The notes: generated from the sequence alone by a model not told the origin. Shown: positions 11,357 to 21,137, counted from the stretch's first letter. The stretch is 64,000 bases of DNA from Sphaerotilus hippei (GCF_003201595.1 NZ_QJJS01000002.1:124001-188000); one strand, 5' to 3'. Translations and numbers: made by a program.

Positions 11357-12967
11357 TCAGGCGATCGGCCCGGGACCGGTGTCGGGGTGGCGTGGCCTCA
11401 GCAGGCAGGCCGCCTCGGCCAGCCGGCTGGCCGGCAGGGCGGCCCGGTCCGGGCTCAGTCGCTGAGCCTGCTGGCCGTGCAGGTGCACGGCCAGCCGTGC
11501 GGCCTGTTCGCTCGCTTGCCAGGGGTCGGCAGGCGAGGCGGGGAGCGTGGCGCGCCGTGACCAGCTTGCCCCGAGCCAGCCCGCCAGCACGTCGCCGCTG
11601 CCGGCCGTGGCCAGGGCCGCACTGCCGCTGGTGTTGATCCAGGGCAGCCGTCCCGGTGCGGCGATCACGCTGCCCGAGCCCTTGAGCACGACCACCGCAT
11701 GGCAGCGCCTTGCCAGTTCCTGGGCTGCGGCCAGGCGGTCCTGCTGGATCGTCTCGAGGGGGTAGCGCAGCAGGCGGGCCGCTTCCAGCGGATGCGGCGT
11801 GATGACCGTGCGACCCGCCTCGCGCTGGTGCAGCAGCGCCAGCAGGGCGGAGTCGGCCGCGAGCGCGTTCAGCGCGTCGGCATCCAGCACCAGCCGCGCG
11901 GCGTGGCGTGACAGCTCGGGCAGCCAGCCGATGATGTCCGTGGCGCCGCCGCATCCGGCCACGACGGTGCAGCGGGCCAGCAGGTCGCTGTCGGGGCGGC
12001 TGCAGTGCATCAGTTCGGGGTGCAGCGGGTCCGTGGCCAGTCCCTGCGGATCCAGCGGGTGCAGGTGCACGCGTCCGGCGCCGGCGACGAGGGCGGCACG
12101 GGCGGCCAGCATCGCCGCGCCCCCCATGCCGCGGGCCCCGCCGATCACCAGCACGTCGCCGCTGCTGCCCTTGTGCAGCGCATGGGGGCGCAGCGGCATC
12201 AGTCTTTCGATGCTGCGTCCGTCGTTGAGTCGGGCGTCGGCGGGCATGGGTTGCGGGTCGTCCAGCGTGCCCAGCGGGTCCTGCCAGATCTCGCCGGCCA
12301 GGTCCCGGCCGGCGCCGGTGAACAGGCCCGGGGCCAGCGTCAGCAGTGCCAGGGTCCAGTCCGCCCGCACGCACGGGCCGACCGGGTGCCCGCCGTCGCC
12401 GGGCAGGCCCGAGGGCAGGTCGACCGCCAGGGTCGGGAGACCGGCGTCGTTGATGGCCTCGATGGCGGCGGCCAGCGGGCCTTCGGCCGGCCGGCCGAGT
12501 CCCCGGCCCAGCAGGGCGTCGATGACGAGGTCGGCCTGCCCGGCGCCCGGCGGGCTCTGCGTGCCGGTGTGGATGACGAGGCCGGCGTCCCGGGCCCGCT
12601 GCTGCGCCAGCCGGGCGTCGTCGGGTGCGGTGCTGCCTGCCGGGGGCTCGAGCAGCTGCAGTAGCACCTGTCGGCCGGCCTGCTGCAGATGGATTGCCGC
12701 CTCGAGGCCGTCGCCGCCGTTGTTGCCGTGTCCGCAGGCGATCCAGACCGTGCGGGCATGCGGCTGCAGCGCCAGTGCCAGGCGCGCCACGGCCAGGCCG
12801 GCGCGTGCCATCAAGGCATGGGGGGCGCGGGTGGCCAGTGCCTGCCGTTCCCGCTGCCGGGCGCTGGCGGCCCGGTGCAGGCCGATGGCGCCGTGCTCGT
12901 CTCGCCTGCCGATCGCCTCGCGGACGGGCTCCGGGAGCACCCGGGCCGGAAGGGCGTTCGGGCTCAT
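11357..12967 (-). CDS. nnr: Bifunctional NAD(P)H-hydrate epimerase/dehydratase
   Basis: Repairs damaged NAD(P)H hydrates. The N-terminal YjeF_N domain (about residues 1-235) epimerises NAD(P)HX, and the C-terminal ribokinase-like domain (about 250-536) dehydrates the S form using ADP. Visible are GHGNNGGDG at 79-87 in the epimerase and KGSG then ATAGSGD (GSGD at 456-459, catalytic Asp) in the dehydratase. The 536-residue length fits the fused bacterial form. Its ATG overlaps the stop of the upstream PIN gene by four bases (ATGA), so the two are translationally coupled. It converges on rnr with 55 bases between the stops. Confidence 0.93.
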   Translation of the reverse strand: MSPNALPARVLPEPVREAIGRRDEHGAIGLHRAASARQRERQALATRAPHALMARAGLAVARLALALQPHARTVWIACGHGNNGGDGLEAAIHLQQAGRQVLLQLLEPPAGSTAPDDARLAQQRARDAGLVIHTGTQSPPGAGQADLVIDALLGRGLGRPAEGPLAAAIEAINDAGLPTLAVDLPSGLPGDGGHPVGPCVRADWTLALLTLAPGLFTGAGRDLAGEIWQDPLGTLDDPQPMPADARLNDGRSIERLMPLRPHALHKGSSGDVLVIGGARGMGGAAMLAARAALVAGAGRVHLHPLDPQGLATDPLHPELMHCSRPDSDLLARCTVVAGCGGATDIIGWLPELSRHAARLVLDADALNALAADSALLALLHQREAGRTVITPHPLEAARLLRYPLETIQQDRLAAAQELARRCHAVVVLKGSGSVIAAPGRLPWINTSGSAALATAGSGDVLAGWLGASWSRRATLPASPADPWQASEQAARLAVHLHGQQAQRLSPDRAALPASRLAEAACLLRPRHPDTGPGPIA

Positions 12968-13464
12968 GCGAGCGGCTCCGGTGCGAGGCGCATGTGGTCC
13001 GCTGCCGTGGCGGCCCAGCGCTCCGGGGTCAGGACCTCGACCCCCTGCAGCCGGGCCCGCCGCGCGAGCCGCAGCAGCGCGTGGTCGCGGCTGAGCAGCC
13101 AGCGGGTGCCGCGGTCCAGGGCCAGGTTGATGAAGACCTGGTCGTCCGGGTCGGTGCAGTGCAGGCGCCGAGGCAGCGGCAGGGCGCGGGGTTCGGCCAC
13201 CCGCACCGACCAGGCCTCGACGGCGGCGAGCGCGTCGGCATGGCGGTGCTGCCAGCGCATCAGCGAGGGCAGGGTCAGCAGCCGCCCCAGCACGTCGATC
13301 AGCTCGTCGTGCATCGTGTCGCTGACGATCCAGCGCAGTCGGCCGTCGCGCACCTGCTGCCCGATCATGCGGCCCTGGGCCTGCTCGAACACCAGCCAGT
13401 CGAGCACGACGTTGGTGTCGAGGATGATGTCGTCGGCTTCCAGGGTGGCGGGGGTGGTGCTCAT
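12964..13464 (-). CDS. PIN-domain protein (putative ribonuclease, orphan)
   Basis: A 166-residue PIN-fold protein of the type often labelled a toxin-antitoxin component. Acidic residues fit the PIN active site: D16 in ILDTN, E54 in MHDEL, D105/D107/D108 in CTDPDDQVF, and D127 in LLSRD. No antitoxin-like gene adjoins it. It overlaps both neighbours by four bases (ATGA): its start is inside the end of the DadA-like gene, and its stop is inside the start of nnr. The operon position argues for a housekeeping RNA-processing role rather than a mobile toxin, but function is unknown. Confidence 0.82.
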   Translation of the reverse strand: MSTTPATLEADDIILDTNVVLDWLVFEQAQGRMIGQQVRDGRLRWIVSDTMHDELIDVLGRLLTLPSLMRWQHRHADALAAVEAWSVRVAEPRALPLPRRLHCTDPDDQVFINLALDRGTRWLLSRDHALLRLARRARLQGVEVLTPERWAATAADHMRLAPEPLA

Positions 13465-14801
13465 GCGTTCATCCGGTCGGTGGCGACGAGGGGTGCCGTG
13501 GCGGTGACGGGGGTGGCGGACGTGGCCGAGGCCGCGACCAGATCGGCGAGCCGGCGTGCGCTGCCGCAGGCCAGGGCCCAGCCCGCGCCGCCGTGACCCA
13601 TGTTCAGCCAGATGCCGGCCTGCGCACTGGCGCCGATGGTGGGCAGCGGGCCGGGCAGGCAGGCCCTGGCGCCGGTCCAGACCTGGGAATCCGCACGCTG
13701 GATCGCGCTGGGAAACCAGCGCTCGACTGCCTGGTAGAGCGCCTGCAGCGCGGCGTCGCCGGCCGCCGGGGGCGTGGCGTCCGCCGGGGTGAGCCGGTGG
13801 GTGCCGGCCACGCGCAGCCGGTCGCCCAGGCGGGTGATCGTCACGCCGGTCTGTGCATCGACCACGGCCGAGCGGATCGGCAGGCCCTGCGGGTGCAGGC
13901 GGAAGGTGATCGTGTGACCCCACACCGCGCGCAGCGGCAGGGTCTGGGGCATCCGGGCCGTCAGTCCGCCCGAGGCGCCCGTGCAGAGCACCACCGCATC
14001 GAAGTCCTCCTGCCAGGTGCGGGGCAGGGTGGCCGTGTCGGCGAACGGGGCGGGGCCGGGCGCGTGGCGGTCGGGGGCGTCACCGGCGAGGGCCTCGGTG
14101 GCGGGACGATCGGCCGGGCGGTGCAGGGTGAGCAAGGGCCTGCCGCCGCTGCTGGCGAGCTGCTGCACGCTGATGCCGAAGTGGAACTGCGCACCGTGCT
14201 GACGCTCGGCGCGGTCGCGCAGCTGCTGCGCGAACTGCCGGCAGTTGCCCGCGCCCTCGTCGGGCAGGTGCAGGCCGCCGGCCAGCTCGAGCGGCCGGTC
14301 GCGGGTCTGCGGGTCGCCGCCCAGACCGGGCTCGAGGGCCTGGCAGGCCTCGGCGTCGACCAGCCGCGCCGTCAGCCCGGCCTGCTGCCACGTCGGCAGC
14401 CGCGCGGCGGCCTCGTCGAGCTGCGCCGCGTCGTGCAGCAGCACCAGCGTGCCCTGGCTGCGCTCGATCTGGATGTCCAGGCGGCGGCACAGGTGGTCCA
14501 GGTGCTGGCGGCTGGCCGCGCCCAGCTGGTGCAGCGCCTGCAGGTCGGCCGGCGTGGTGGTGCGGCCGGAGCGCCGGTGGGCGCGCAGCCAGCGCCATTC
14601 CTTCAGGGCCGTCGTGGCGCCGTGCCGGGGCGGGGGCATGAAGGACGGCGCCAGCGTGCCCAGCAGGCCGGTGTGCGCGAAGCTGGACTGCGCGGCGACG
14701 CTGTCGTGGCGGTCGAAGCAGTGCACGTCGTGGCCGTCGTCCGCCAGCTCCCAGGTGGTGCACACGCCCACCACGCCGGCGCCGATCACCGCGATGCGCA
14801 T
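13461..14801 (-). CDS. DadA-like FAD-dependent amino-acid dehydrogenase/oxidoreductase
   Basis: Flavoprotein of the glycine oxidase/D-amino acid dehydrogenase (DAO) family, 446 residues. It begins MRIAVIGAGVVG, the FAD-binding Rossmann motif, and includes FAHTGLL in the flavin region, a central TGASGG, and the C-terminal LNMGHGGAGWALACGSARRLADL segment typical of DadA. The probable reaction is oxidative deamination of a D-amino acid with electrons passed to the respiratory chain. The substrate cannot be read from sequence, so I do not assign dadA. ATG 14801 lacks a clear ribosome-binding site. It is the first gene of the DadA-PIN-Nnr operon. Confidence 0.85.
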   Translation of the reverse strand: MRIAVIGAGVVGVCTTWELADDGHDVHCFDRHDSVAAQSSFAHTGLLGTLAPSFMPPPRHGATTALKEWRWLRAHRRSGRTTTPADLQALHQLGAASRQHLDHLCRRLDIQIERSQGTLVLLHDAAQLDEAAARLPTWQQAGLTARLVDAEACQALEPGLGGDPQTRDRPLELAGGLHLPDEGAGNCRQFAQQLRDRAERQHGAQFHFGISVQQLASSGGRPLLTLHRPADRPATEALAGDAPDRHAPGPAPFADTATLPRTWQEDFDAVVLCTGASGGLTARMPQTLPLRAVWGHTITFRLHPQGLPIRSAVVDAQTGVTITRLGDRLRVAGTHRLTPADATPPAAGDAALQALYQAVERWFPSAIQRADSQVWTGARACLPGPLPTIGASAQAGIWLNMGHGGAGWALACGSARRLADLVAASATSATPVTATAPLVATDRMNA

Positions 14802-15116
14802 GGGGAGATGCCGGGCACGAAGAAGGGGGCCGAAGGGGCGAGAAGAGGCATGGCGAGCCCGCTGCACGGGTCCTGAGGTTCGGGGGCTGGAGGGCCGGGG
14901 GTCAAGGCTGATATAATCGTCGGGTTTATCCGAACACGGTCTCATTCCGAGGCCGGGCGCCGGTCGTGAACACGACCCGGATGCCAGCGGAAAACCAAGC
15001 CCGAATCCGGCTGCCTGAAGGTGTTGCGCCGCAGGAGTGACTCAGCGAGAGCCGCGTCACTTTTGTACTGCGTGCAATTCGAGCCGGATTCTAGATCCAA
15101 CCTTTGGAGTTACAAG
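14802..15116. other. Divergent intergenic region and long rpsB leader
   Basis: These 315 bases separate the DadA-like gene (minus) from rpsB (plus). The plus strand has an extended -10 promoter near 14909-14917, giving an rpsB leader of about 190 bases. No ORF in it looks real. S2 leaders bind S2 in other proteobacteria and the length here would permit that, but I cannot confirm a structure. No clear minus-strand promoter is visible. Confidence 0.5.
14909..14917 (+). promoter_or_regulatory. Extended -10 promoter of rpsB-tsf
   Basis: TGATATAAT is a perfect TGn-TATAAT extended -10. The region 17 bases upstream is G-rich and lacks a -35 hexamer, which fits extended -10 promoters. Transcription would start near 14924. 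Confidence 0.7.
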
Positions 15117-15863
15117 ATGTCCTTCACGATGCGCGAAATGCTGGAAGCCGGTGTCCACTTCGGTCACCAAACCCGCTTCTGGAACCCCAAGATGGCTCCG
15201 TACATCTTCGGTCATCGCAACAAGATCCACATCATCAACCTCGAGAAGACGGTTCCGCTCTTCACCGAGGCGACGAAGTTCGCTCGTCAGCTGGCGGCTC
15301 GCCGCGGCACCATCCTGTTCGTGGGCACCAAGCGCCAGGCGCGCGAAGTGGTGGCCGAAGAAGCACGCCGTGCCGGCATGCCCTTCGTCGACCAGCGCTG
15401 GCTCGGCGGCATGCTGACCAACTTCAAGACCGTCAAGGGCTCGCTGAAGAAGCTCAAGGACATGCAGGCCCAGACCGAAGCCGGTCTGGAGCAGCTGAGC
15501 AAGAAGGAAGGCCTGATGTTCCAGCGCGAGCTCACCAAGCTCGAGAAGGACATCGGCGGCATCCAGGACATGGGCGCACTGCCTGATGCCCTGTTCGTCA
15601 TCGACGTCGGCTATCACAAGATCGCCATCGCCGAAGCGCAGAAGCTGGGCATCCCCGTCATCGGCGTGGTGGACACCAACCACTCGCCGGTGGGCATCGA
15701 CTACGTGATCCCGGGCAACGACGACTCTGCCAAGGCAGTGGCGCTGTACGCCCGCGTGATGGCCGATGCGGTTCTCGAGGGCCGTGCCAGCTCCCTGAAC
15801 GAGGTGGTCGAGCAAGTGGCTTCGGGCAGCGACGAGTTCGTCGAGGTCAACGAAGCCGCCTGA
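15117..15863 (+). CDS. rpsB: 30S ribosomal protein S2
   Basis: Component of the small ribosomal subunit, 248 residues. It begins [20 protein letters not shown] and contains [10 protein letters not shown], the [12 protein letters not shown] block and DALFVID, all S2 hallmarks. ATG 15117 is preceded by TTGGAG. A long upstream leader and an extended -10 promoter precede it. A terminator-like hairpin at 15885-15912 separates it from tsf, so the distal genes probably receive partial readthrough. Confidence 0.98.
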   Translation: MSFTMREMLEAGVHFGHQTRFWNPKMAPYIFGHRNKIHIINLEKTVPLFTEATKFARQLAARRGTILFVGTKRQAREVVAEEARRAGMPFVDQRWLGGMLTNFKTVKGSLKKLKDMQAQTEAGLEQLSKKEGLMFQRELTKLEKDIGGIQDMGALPDALFVIDVGYHKIAIAEAQKLGIPVIGVVDTNHSPVGIDYVIPGNDDSAKAVALYARVMADAVLEGRASSLNEVVEQVASGSDEFVEVNEAA

Positions 15864-15884
15864 TCTTTTTCAGGCTCGGCATGC

Positions 15885-15912
15885 AAGGGGCTGTGATTCA
15901 GCCCCTTTTTTT
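15885..15912 (+). terminator. Terminator/attenuator between rpsB and tsf
   Basis: AAGGGGCTG (15885-15893), loop TGATT, CAGCCCC, then seven T. It is a strong intrinsic terminator shape in a gene order normally co-transcribed (rpsB-tsf). Partial termination would set S2 above EF-Ts. Confidence 0.8.
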
Positions 15913-15934
15913 CAGAATGATGAGGAAAGACACA

Positions 15935-16855
15935 ATGCCTGCAATCACTGCCAGCATGGTCGCTGAACTGCGCGCCAAGACCGATGCCCCGATGATGGAG
16001 TGCAAGAAGGCGCTCACCGAGGCCGACGGCAACATGGACAAGGCCGAAGAGCTGCTGCGCGTCAAGCTGGGCAACAAGGCCAGCAAGGCCGCCTCGCGCG
16101 TGACCGCCGAAGGCATCGTCGCCGCCGCCATCGACGGTGGCAAGGGCGCGCTGGTCGAGGTCAACTGCGAAACCGACTTCGTCACCAAGAACGACGACTT
16201 CCTGGCCTTCGGTCAGGCCGTCGCCCGCCTGGCCGCCGAGAACACCCCGGCCGACCTGGCCGCGCTGTCGGCACTGCCGCTGACCCAGGGCGACTTCGGT
16301 CCGACCGTGGAAGACGTGCGCAAGGGCCTGATCGGCAAGATCGGCGAGAACATGTCCATCCGCCGCTTCCGCTGCTACGACGGCGCGGTGAACCTGGCCA
16401 GCTACCTGCACGGCACCCGCATCGGCGTGGTCGTCGAGTACACGGGTGACGCCACGGCCGCCAAGGACGTCGCGATGCACATCGCCGCGATGAAGCCGGT
16501 CGCGCTGACGTCGGCTGACGTGCCGGCCGAGCTGATCGAGAAGGAGCGTGCGGTCGCTGCGGGCAAGGCTGCCGAGGATGCCAAGACGGCCGAAGCCGCC
16601 GGCAAGCCGGCGCAGTCCGCCGAGATCGTTGCCAAGCGCATCGACGGTTCGGTCCAGAAGTACCTGAAGGAAGTCTCGCTGTTCAACCAGTCGTTCGTGA
16701 AGAACGACAAGCAGACCGTCGAGCAGATGCTCAAGTCGGTCGGCACGGTGGTCAGCGGCTTCGCGATGTTCGTCGTGGGCGAGGGCATCGAGAAGAAGCA
16801 GGACGACTTCGCTGCCGAAGTGGCTGCCCAGGTGGCCGCTGCCAAGGGCCAGTGA
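15935..16855 (+). CDS. tsf: Translation elongation factor Ts
   Basis: Nucleotide exchange factor for EF-Tu, 306 residues. The N-terminal UBA-like domain begins [19 protein letters not shown] and includes [18 protein letters not shown]; the core follows with VNCETDFV and repeated EF-Ts dimerisation segments, ending with [23 protein letters not shown] 15935 is supported by TGAGGAAAG at 15921-15929. It is followed by pyrH after 48 bases. Confidence 0.97.
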   Translation: MPAITASMVAELRAKTDAPMMECKKALTEADGNMDKAEELLRVKLGNKASKAASRVTAEGIVAAAIDGGKGALVEVNCETDFVTKNDDFLAFGQAVARLAAENTPADLAALSALPLTQGDFGPTVEDVRKGLIGKIGENMSIRRFRCYDGAVNLASYLHGTRIGVVVEYTGDATAAKDVAMHIAAMKPVALTSADVPAELIEKERAVAAGKAAEDAKTAEAAGKPAQSAEIVAKRIDGSVQKYLKEVSLFNQSFVKNDKQTVEQMLKSVGTVVSGFAMFVVGEGIEKKQDDFAAEVAAQVAAAKGQ

Positions 16856-16903
16856 TCTCCTTCGCCTAAACTTTCAACGTCTTCCAGCTTCGAGGAAACC
16901 TGC

Positions 16904-17614
16904 ATGCCGGCTTACCAACGCATCCTGCTGAAACTTTCTGGCGAGGCCCTGATGGGCGATGATGCCTATGGCATCAACCGCGCCACCATCGTGCGCATGG
17001 TGCGCGAGGTCCAGGAGGTCACCCAGCTCGGATGCCAGGTGGCCGTCGTCATCGGCGGCGGCAACATCTTCCGTGGTGTGGCCGGCGGCGCGGTCGGCAT
17101 GGACCGCGCCACCGCCGACTACATGGGCATGCTGGCCACGGTGATGAACTCGCTGGCGCTGGCCGACACCATGCGCCAGGAGGGCATGACCGCCCGCGTG
17201 ATGTCCGCGCTCAGCATCGACCAGGTGGTCGAGCCGTACGTGCGGCCCAAGGCGCTGCAGTACCTCGAGGAGGGCAAGGTCGTGGTGTTCGCGGGCGGAA
17301 CCGGCAACCCCTTCTTCACCACCGATACCGCCGCCGCGCTGCGTGGCGCCGAGATCGGTGCGCAGGTGGTCCTCAAGGCCACCAAGGTCGACGGTGTCTA
17401 CACCGCCGATCCGAAGAAGGACCCGAGTGCCACCCGCTACACCAGCCTGACGTTCGATGAGGCGATCAGCCGCAACCTGCAGGTGCTGGATTCGACCGCG
17501 TTCGCGCTGTGTCGCGACCAGAACCTGCCGATCAAGGTGTTCTCGATCTTCAAGCCGGGCGCGCTCAAGCGTGTGGTCGAAGGCGGGGACGAAGGGACGC
17601 TGGTGCACGTCTGA
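16904..17614 (+). CDS. pyrH: UMP kinase
   Basis: Phosphorylates UMP to UDP; hexameric bacterial amino-acid-kinase family member, 236 residues. Motifs include [13 protein letters not shown] at the N terminus, [24 protein letters not shown], and the late [13 protein letters not shown] loop. A GAGGAAACC ribosome-binding site lies just before ATG 16904. It belongs to the common rpsB-tsf-pyrH-frr block. Confidence 0.97.
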   Translation: MPAYQRILLKLSGEALMGDDAYGINRATIVRMVREVQEVTQLGCQVAVVIGGGNIFRGVAGGAVGMDRATADYMGMLATVMNSLALADTMRQEGMTARVMSALSIDQVVEPYVRPKALQYLEEGKVVVFAGGTGNPFFTTDTAAALRGAEIGAQVVLKATKVDGVYTADPKKDPSATRYTSLTFDEAISRNLQVLDSTAFALCRDQNLPIKVFSIFKPGALKRVVEGGDEGTLVHV

Positions 17615-17620
17615 TGAACC

Positions 17621-17652
17621 CGGCCGGGGCGATCACGCGATCGCCCCGGCCG
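17621..17652 (+). other. 14-bp perfect inverted repeat between pyrH and frr
   Basis: CGGCCGGGGCGATC (17621-17634), loop ACGC, then its exact reverse complement (17639-17652). It has no T-run after it and lies inside a conserved operon, so it is more likely an mRNA processing/stability hairpin or a weak terminator. Confidence 0.7.
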
Positions 17653-17685
17653 TCGTTCCGTTGTTCCGGCACCGAGGAGAATTCG

Positions 17686-18246
17686 ATGAGCATCGCTGAC
17701 ATCAAGAAAAACGCCGAAGCCAAGATGGCCAAGTCCGTCGAGGCGTTCAAGCATGAGCTGTCCAAGATCCGCACCGGCCGTGCACACCCCGGCCTGCTCG
17801 ATCAGGTGCAGGTGGAGTACTACGGCTCGATGCTGCCGATCAGCCAGGTCGCCAACGTGACCCTGGTCGATGCGCGCACCATCAGCGTCCAGCCCTGGGA
17901 AAAGCCCATGGGCCAGAAGATCGAGAAGGCCATCCGTGAATCGGACCTGGGCCTGAACCCCTCGAGCATGGGCGACATCATCCGCGTGCCGATGCCCGCG
18001 CTGACCGAAGAGCGTCGCAAGGAGCTGACCAAGGTCGCCCGCAACGCCGGCGAGGACGCCAAGGTCGCCGTGCGCAACCTGCGCCGCGACGCCAACGAGC
18101 AGGCCAAGAAGCTGCTCAAGGACAAGCTGATCAGCGAGGACGACGAGCGCCGCTCGCTCGACGAGGTCCAGAAGCTGACCGACCGCACGATCGTCGAGAT
18201 CGACAAGCTGGTCCACGGCAAGGAAGCCGAGATCCTCGCGGTCTGA
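17686..18246 (+). CDS. frr: Ribosome recycling factor
   Basis: With EF-G releases the 70S ribosome from mRNA after termination. The 186-residue product starts [21 protein letters not shown] and contains the RRF signatures [28 protein letters not shown] and [23 protein letters not shown] 17686 is preceded by GAGGAG at an ideal distance. It follows a strong intercistronic hairpin after pyrH and precedes uppS by 15 bases. Confidence 0.97.
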   Translation: MSIADIKKNAEAKMAKSVEAFKHELSKIRTGRAHPGLLDQVQVEYYGSMLPISQVANVTLVDARTISVQPWEKPMGQKIEKAIRESDLGLNPSSMGDIIRVPMPALTEERRKELTKVARNAGEDAKVAVRNLRRDANEQAKKLLKDKLISEDDERRSLDEVQKLTDRTIVEIDKLVHGKEAEILAV

Positions 18247-18261
18247 TCGGCGCGTCGATCC

Positions 18262-19014
18262 GTGGCTGCGGTCCCTTCCTCCGTCCCCCGGCACGTGGCC
18301 ATCGTCATGGATGGCAACGGCCGCTGGGCCAATCGCCGTCTGATGCCCCGTGTCGTCGGGCACAAGTTCGGCGTCGATTCGCTGGTCCACACGATCAATG
18401 CCTGTGCCGATCGGGGCGTCGAGTACCTGACGGTGTTCGCGTTCTCGTCCGAGAACTGGAAGCGGCCGCAGGAAGAGGTCTCGGGCCTGATGAACCTGGT
18501 GCTGATGGCCGTCTCCAGGTACCTGGCCCGCATGGCCCAGGATGGCGTGCGCATCCGCATCGTCGGTGACCGGGCCATGGTGTCGGACAAGGTCCGCGCG
18601 GCCTGGGACGAGGCCGAGACCCTGACCCGTGACAACCGCCGCATCACCGTCTCGGTGGCCTTCAACTACGGCGGCCGCTGGGACATCGTGCAGGCCTGCC
18701 AGCAGGCGATGCGTGATGGCTTGCCCCCCGAGCAGCTCGACGAGCAGCGCCTGGCCTCGTACATGTCGATGGCCTACGCGCCCGATCCGGACCTGTTCAT
18801 CCGCACCGGTGGCGAGGTGCGCATCTCCAACTTCCTGCTGTGGCAGTCGGCCTACTCCGAGCTGGTCTTCACCGACTGCCTGTGGCCCGACTTCGATGAC
18901 AAGGCGCTGGATGCCGCCTTTGCCGACTACGGGCGGCGCGACCGGCGCTTCGGCCGGGTCAAGACCGATGTCGGGCCCGCGGGCCAGGCCGTGACCGTTC
19001 CTCCTGCTGCCTGA
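18262..19014 (+). CDS. uppS: Undecaprenyl diphosphate synthase
   Basis: Cis-prenyltransferase that makes the C55 lipid carrier for peptidoglycan and O-antigen. The 250-residue product has VAIVMDGNGRWA (Asp17 catalytic), PRVVGHKFG, TVFAFSSENWKRP, and the C-terminal DLFIRTGGEVRISNFLLWQ and ELVFTDCLWPDF blocks. The start is GTG 18262; there is no better ATG. It is followed by cdsA and dxr, grouping isoprenoid and phospholipid synthesis. Confidence 0.95.
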   Translation: MAAVPSSVPRHVAIVMDGNGRWANRRLMPRVVGHKFGVDSLVHTINACADRGVEYLTVFAFSSENWKRPQEEVSGLMNLVLMAVSRYLARMAQDGVRIRIVGDRAMVSDKVRAAWDEAETLTRDNRRITVSVAFNYGGRWDIVQACQQAMRDGLPPEQLDEQRLASYMSMAYAPDPDLFIRTGGEVRISNFLLWQSAYSELVFTDCLWPDFDDKALDAAFADYGRRDRRFGRVKTDVGPAGQAVTVPPAA

Positions 19015-19032
19015 TCCCCTCAGGCCGGTTCC

Positions 19033-19860
19033 ATGCTCAAACAACGAGTCATCACCGCAGTGCTGCTGCTGCTGGTGCTGCTGCCGGCGCTGGCTGCGCA
19101 GGCCGCCTGGCCTTTCGGGTTGCTGACCCTGGTGATGATCGGCGCGGCCGGCTGGGAATGGGCCCGCCTCAACGGCCGCTCCGGAGCGGGCTCCGTGAGC
19201 TCGGGCCTGATGCTGGCCTTCGTGTCGATGGCCGCCGGCCTGACCGGCATGGTCGTGCCGCCCTGGATGTGGTGGGCGGCCGTGCTGCTGTGGGTGCTGG
19301 GCGGCACCGCCGTGCTGCGTCTGGGGGTGCCGGCCTGGCCGCAGCTGCCGCCCGGCTGGCGCCAGCTGGGCGGGCTGCTGATGCTGTGGCTGGCCTGGCT
19401 GGCCATCTGGACCGCCCACGGGCGCGGCCTCAATTTCCTGCTGTCGCTGTTCTGCCTGGTCTGGGCGGCCGACATCGCCGCCTACTTCGGTGGCAAGGCC
19501 TTCGGGCGCCGCAAGCTGGCGCTGTCCATCAGCCCCGGCAAGAGCTGGGAGGGCGCGTTCAGCGGCATGCTCGGCGTGCTGGTCGTGGCCGGGCTGTGGA
19601 TGTACCTCGACACCCGCCTGCCGGTCGACGGCCCCAGCCTCTACACCGTGCTGTGGCAGCGCTGGGGTGGTGCGCTCGCGGTGCTGTGCTGCCTGTTCCT
19701 GGCCAGCATGAGCGTGGTGGGTGACCTGTTCGAATCCCTCGTCAAGCGGGCCGCCGGCGTCAAGGACAGCAGCGGCCTGCTGCCTGGCCATGGCGGGGTG
19801 CTGGACCGCATCGATGCACTGCTGCCGGTGTGTCCCCTGGCCCTGGCCCTGATTCAGTGA
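19033..19860 (+). CDS. cdsA: Phosphatidate cytidylyltransferase
   Basis: Integral membrane enzyme forming CDP-diacylglycerol from phosphatidate and CTP, 275 residues. Multiple hydrophobic helices begin at residue 7 or so. The C-terminal family signature [20 protein letters not shown], followed by GVLDR, is complete. ATG 19033 lies 18 bases after the uppS stop and the stop is 7 bases before dxr, so the unit is tightly packed. Confidence 0.95.
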   Translation: MLKQRVITAVLLLLVLLPALAAQAAWPFGLLTLVMIGAAGWEWARLNGRSGAGSVSSGLMLAFVSMAAGLTGMVVPPWMWWAAVLLWVLGGTAVLRLGVPAWPQLPPGWRQLGGLLMLWLAWLAIWTAHGRGLNFLLSLFCLVWAADIAAYFGGKAFGRRKLALSISPGKSWEGAFSGMLGVLVVAGLWMYLDTRLPVDGPSLYTVLWQRWGGALAVLCCLFLASMSVVGDLFESLVKRAAGVKDSSGLLPGHGGVLDRIDALLPVCPLALALIQ

Positions 19861-19867
19861 TCGCCCC

Positions 19868-21100
19868 ATGACCCCTTCCGTGTCTTCCGCCGCGCGTCGC
19901 CAGCGCATCAGCATCCTCGGCTCGACCGGCTCCATCGGCACCAGCACGCTCGACGTGCTGTCGCGCCATCCGGAGCGTTTCGAGGTCTTCGCGCTGACGG
20001 CGCACAGCCGCGTCGATGAGCTGGCGGCCCAGTGCCTGACCTGGCGGCCTCGCCTTGCGGTGATGCCCACGGCCGAGCTGGCGCAGCAACTGCGCGAGCG
20101 GCTGCGCGCGGCCGGCCTGCACACCGAGGTGCTCGAGGGGCCGTCGGCGCTCGAGCACGTGGCCTCGCATCCGGAGGTCGACAGCGTGATGGCCGCGATC
20201 GTCGGCGCCGCCGGGCTGCGGCCCTGCCTGGCGGCCGCGCGCGCCGGCAAGCGGCTGCTGCTGGCCAACAAGGAGGCCCTGGTGGTCGGTGGCGCGCTGT
20301 TCATGCAGGCGGTGCAGCAGGGCGGGGCGACGCTGCTGCCCATCGACAGCGAGCACTCGGCGATCTTCCAGTGCCTGCCCGAGGAGCGCAGCGCCTGGGC
20401 CCGCCGCATCGACCACATCGTGCTGACCGCCTCGGGCGGGCCGTTCCGCAGCCGGGATCCGGGCACGCTGGCCGACGTGACGCCGGCCCAGGCCTGTGCC
20501 CATCCGAACTGGACCATGGGCCGCAAGATCTCGGTCGATTCGGCCACGATGATGAACAAGGCGCTCGAGGTCATCGAGGCCCGCTGGCTGTTCGACCTGA
20601 CGCCGCAGCAGGTCCGGGTGGTGATCCATCCGCAGAGCATCATCCACTCGATGGTGGTCTGCCGGGACCGCTCGGTGCTGGCGCAGCTGGGCACGCCCGA
20701 CATGCGCGTTCCCATCGCCTACGGCCTGTCCTGGCCCGAGCGCATCGAGTCGGGCGCGCAGACGCTGGATTTCTGCAGCCTGTCCTCGCTGACCTTCGAG
20801 CCGGCGGACGCGACGCGTTTCCCCGGCCTGCACCTGTCCTGGCAGGCGCTGGCCGCCGCCGAGGGCAGCACGACCGTGCTGAACGCGGCCAACGAGGTGG
20901 CTGTCGCCAGCTTCCTGGCGGAACGATTGCGCTTTGATCAGATCCACGCCCTGAACGCCGAGACGCTGGCCTGCCTGTCGATCGATGCCGGCGAGGTCAC
21001 TTCGGTGGATGGCCTGCTGGCGCTCGACGAGCGGGCCCGGGCCCACGCCCGCGAGATCGTGGGCCGCTGGCAGGGTCGGGTCGCCGTCCCGGCATCCTGA
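19868..21100 (+). CDS. dxr: 1-deoxy-D-xylulose 5-phosphate reductoisomerase
   Basis: Second enzyme of the MEP isoprenoid pathway, making 2-C-methyl-D-erythritol 4-phosphate with NADPH. The 410-residue product has the NADPH-binding [44 protein letters not shown], the active-site loop [20 protein letters not shown] and GLELxEAx-type helix. Length fits the family (about 400). Start ATG 19868. It feeds isoprenoid for the upstream uppS product. Confidence 0.96.
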   Translation: MTPSVSSAARRQRISILGSTGSIGTSTLDVLSRHPERFEVFALTAHSRVDELAAQCLTWRPRLAVMPTAELAQQLRERLRAAGLHTEVLEGPSALEHVASHPEVDSVMAAIVGAAGLRPCLAAARAGKRLLLANKEALVVGGALFMQAVQQGGATLLPIDSEHSAIFQCLPEERSAWARRIDHIVLTASGGPFRSRDPGTLADVTPAQACAHPNWTMGRKISVDSATMMNKALEVIEARWLFDLTPQQVRVVIHPQSIIHSMVVCRDRSVLAQLGTPDMRVPIAYGLSWPERIESGAQTLDFCSLSSLTFEPADATRFPGLHLSWQALAAAEGSTTVLNAANEVAVASFLAERLRFDQIHALNAETLACLSIDAGEVTSVDGLLALDERARAHAREIVGRWQGRVAVPAS

Positions 21101-21137
21101 TGCCCGACCCGCGCCGCGTGGTCTTCCTGGAGAGACG

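Noticed and set aside
12964-13464. Classical toxin-antitoxin module for the PIN gene
   Set aside because: No small antitoxin-like ORF adjoins it; both neighbours are metabolic genes overlapping it by four bases.
17437-20715. A long antisense open frame opposite pyrH-frr-uppS-cdsA-dxr
   Set aside because: Same composition effect; it covers five genuine genes in one run and shows no recognisable domain.
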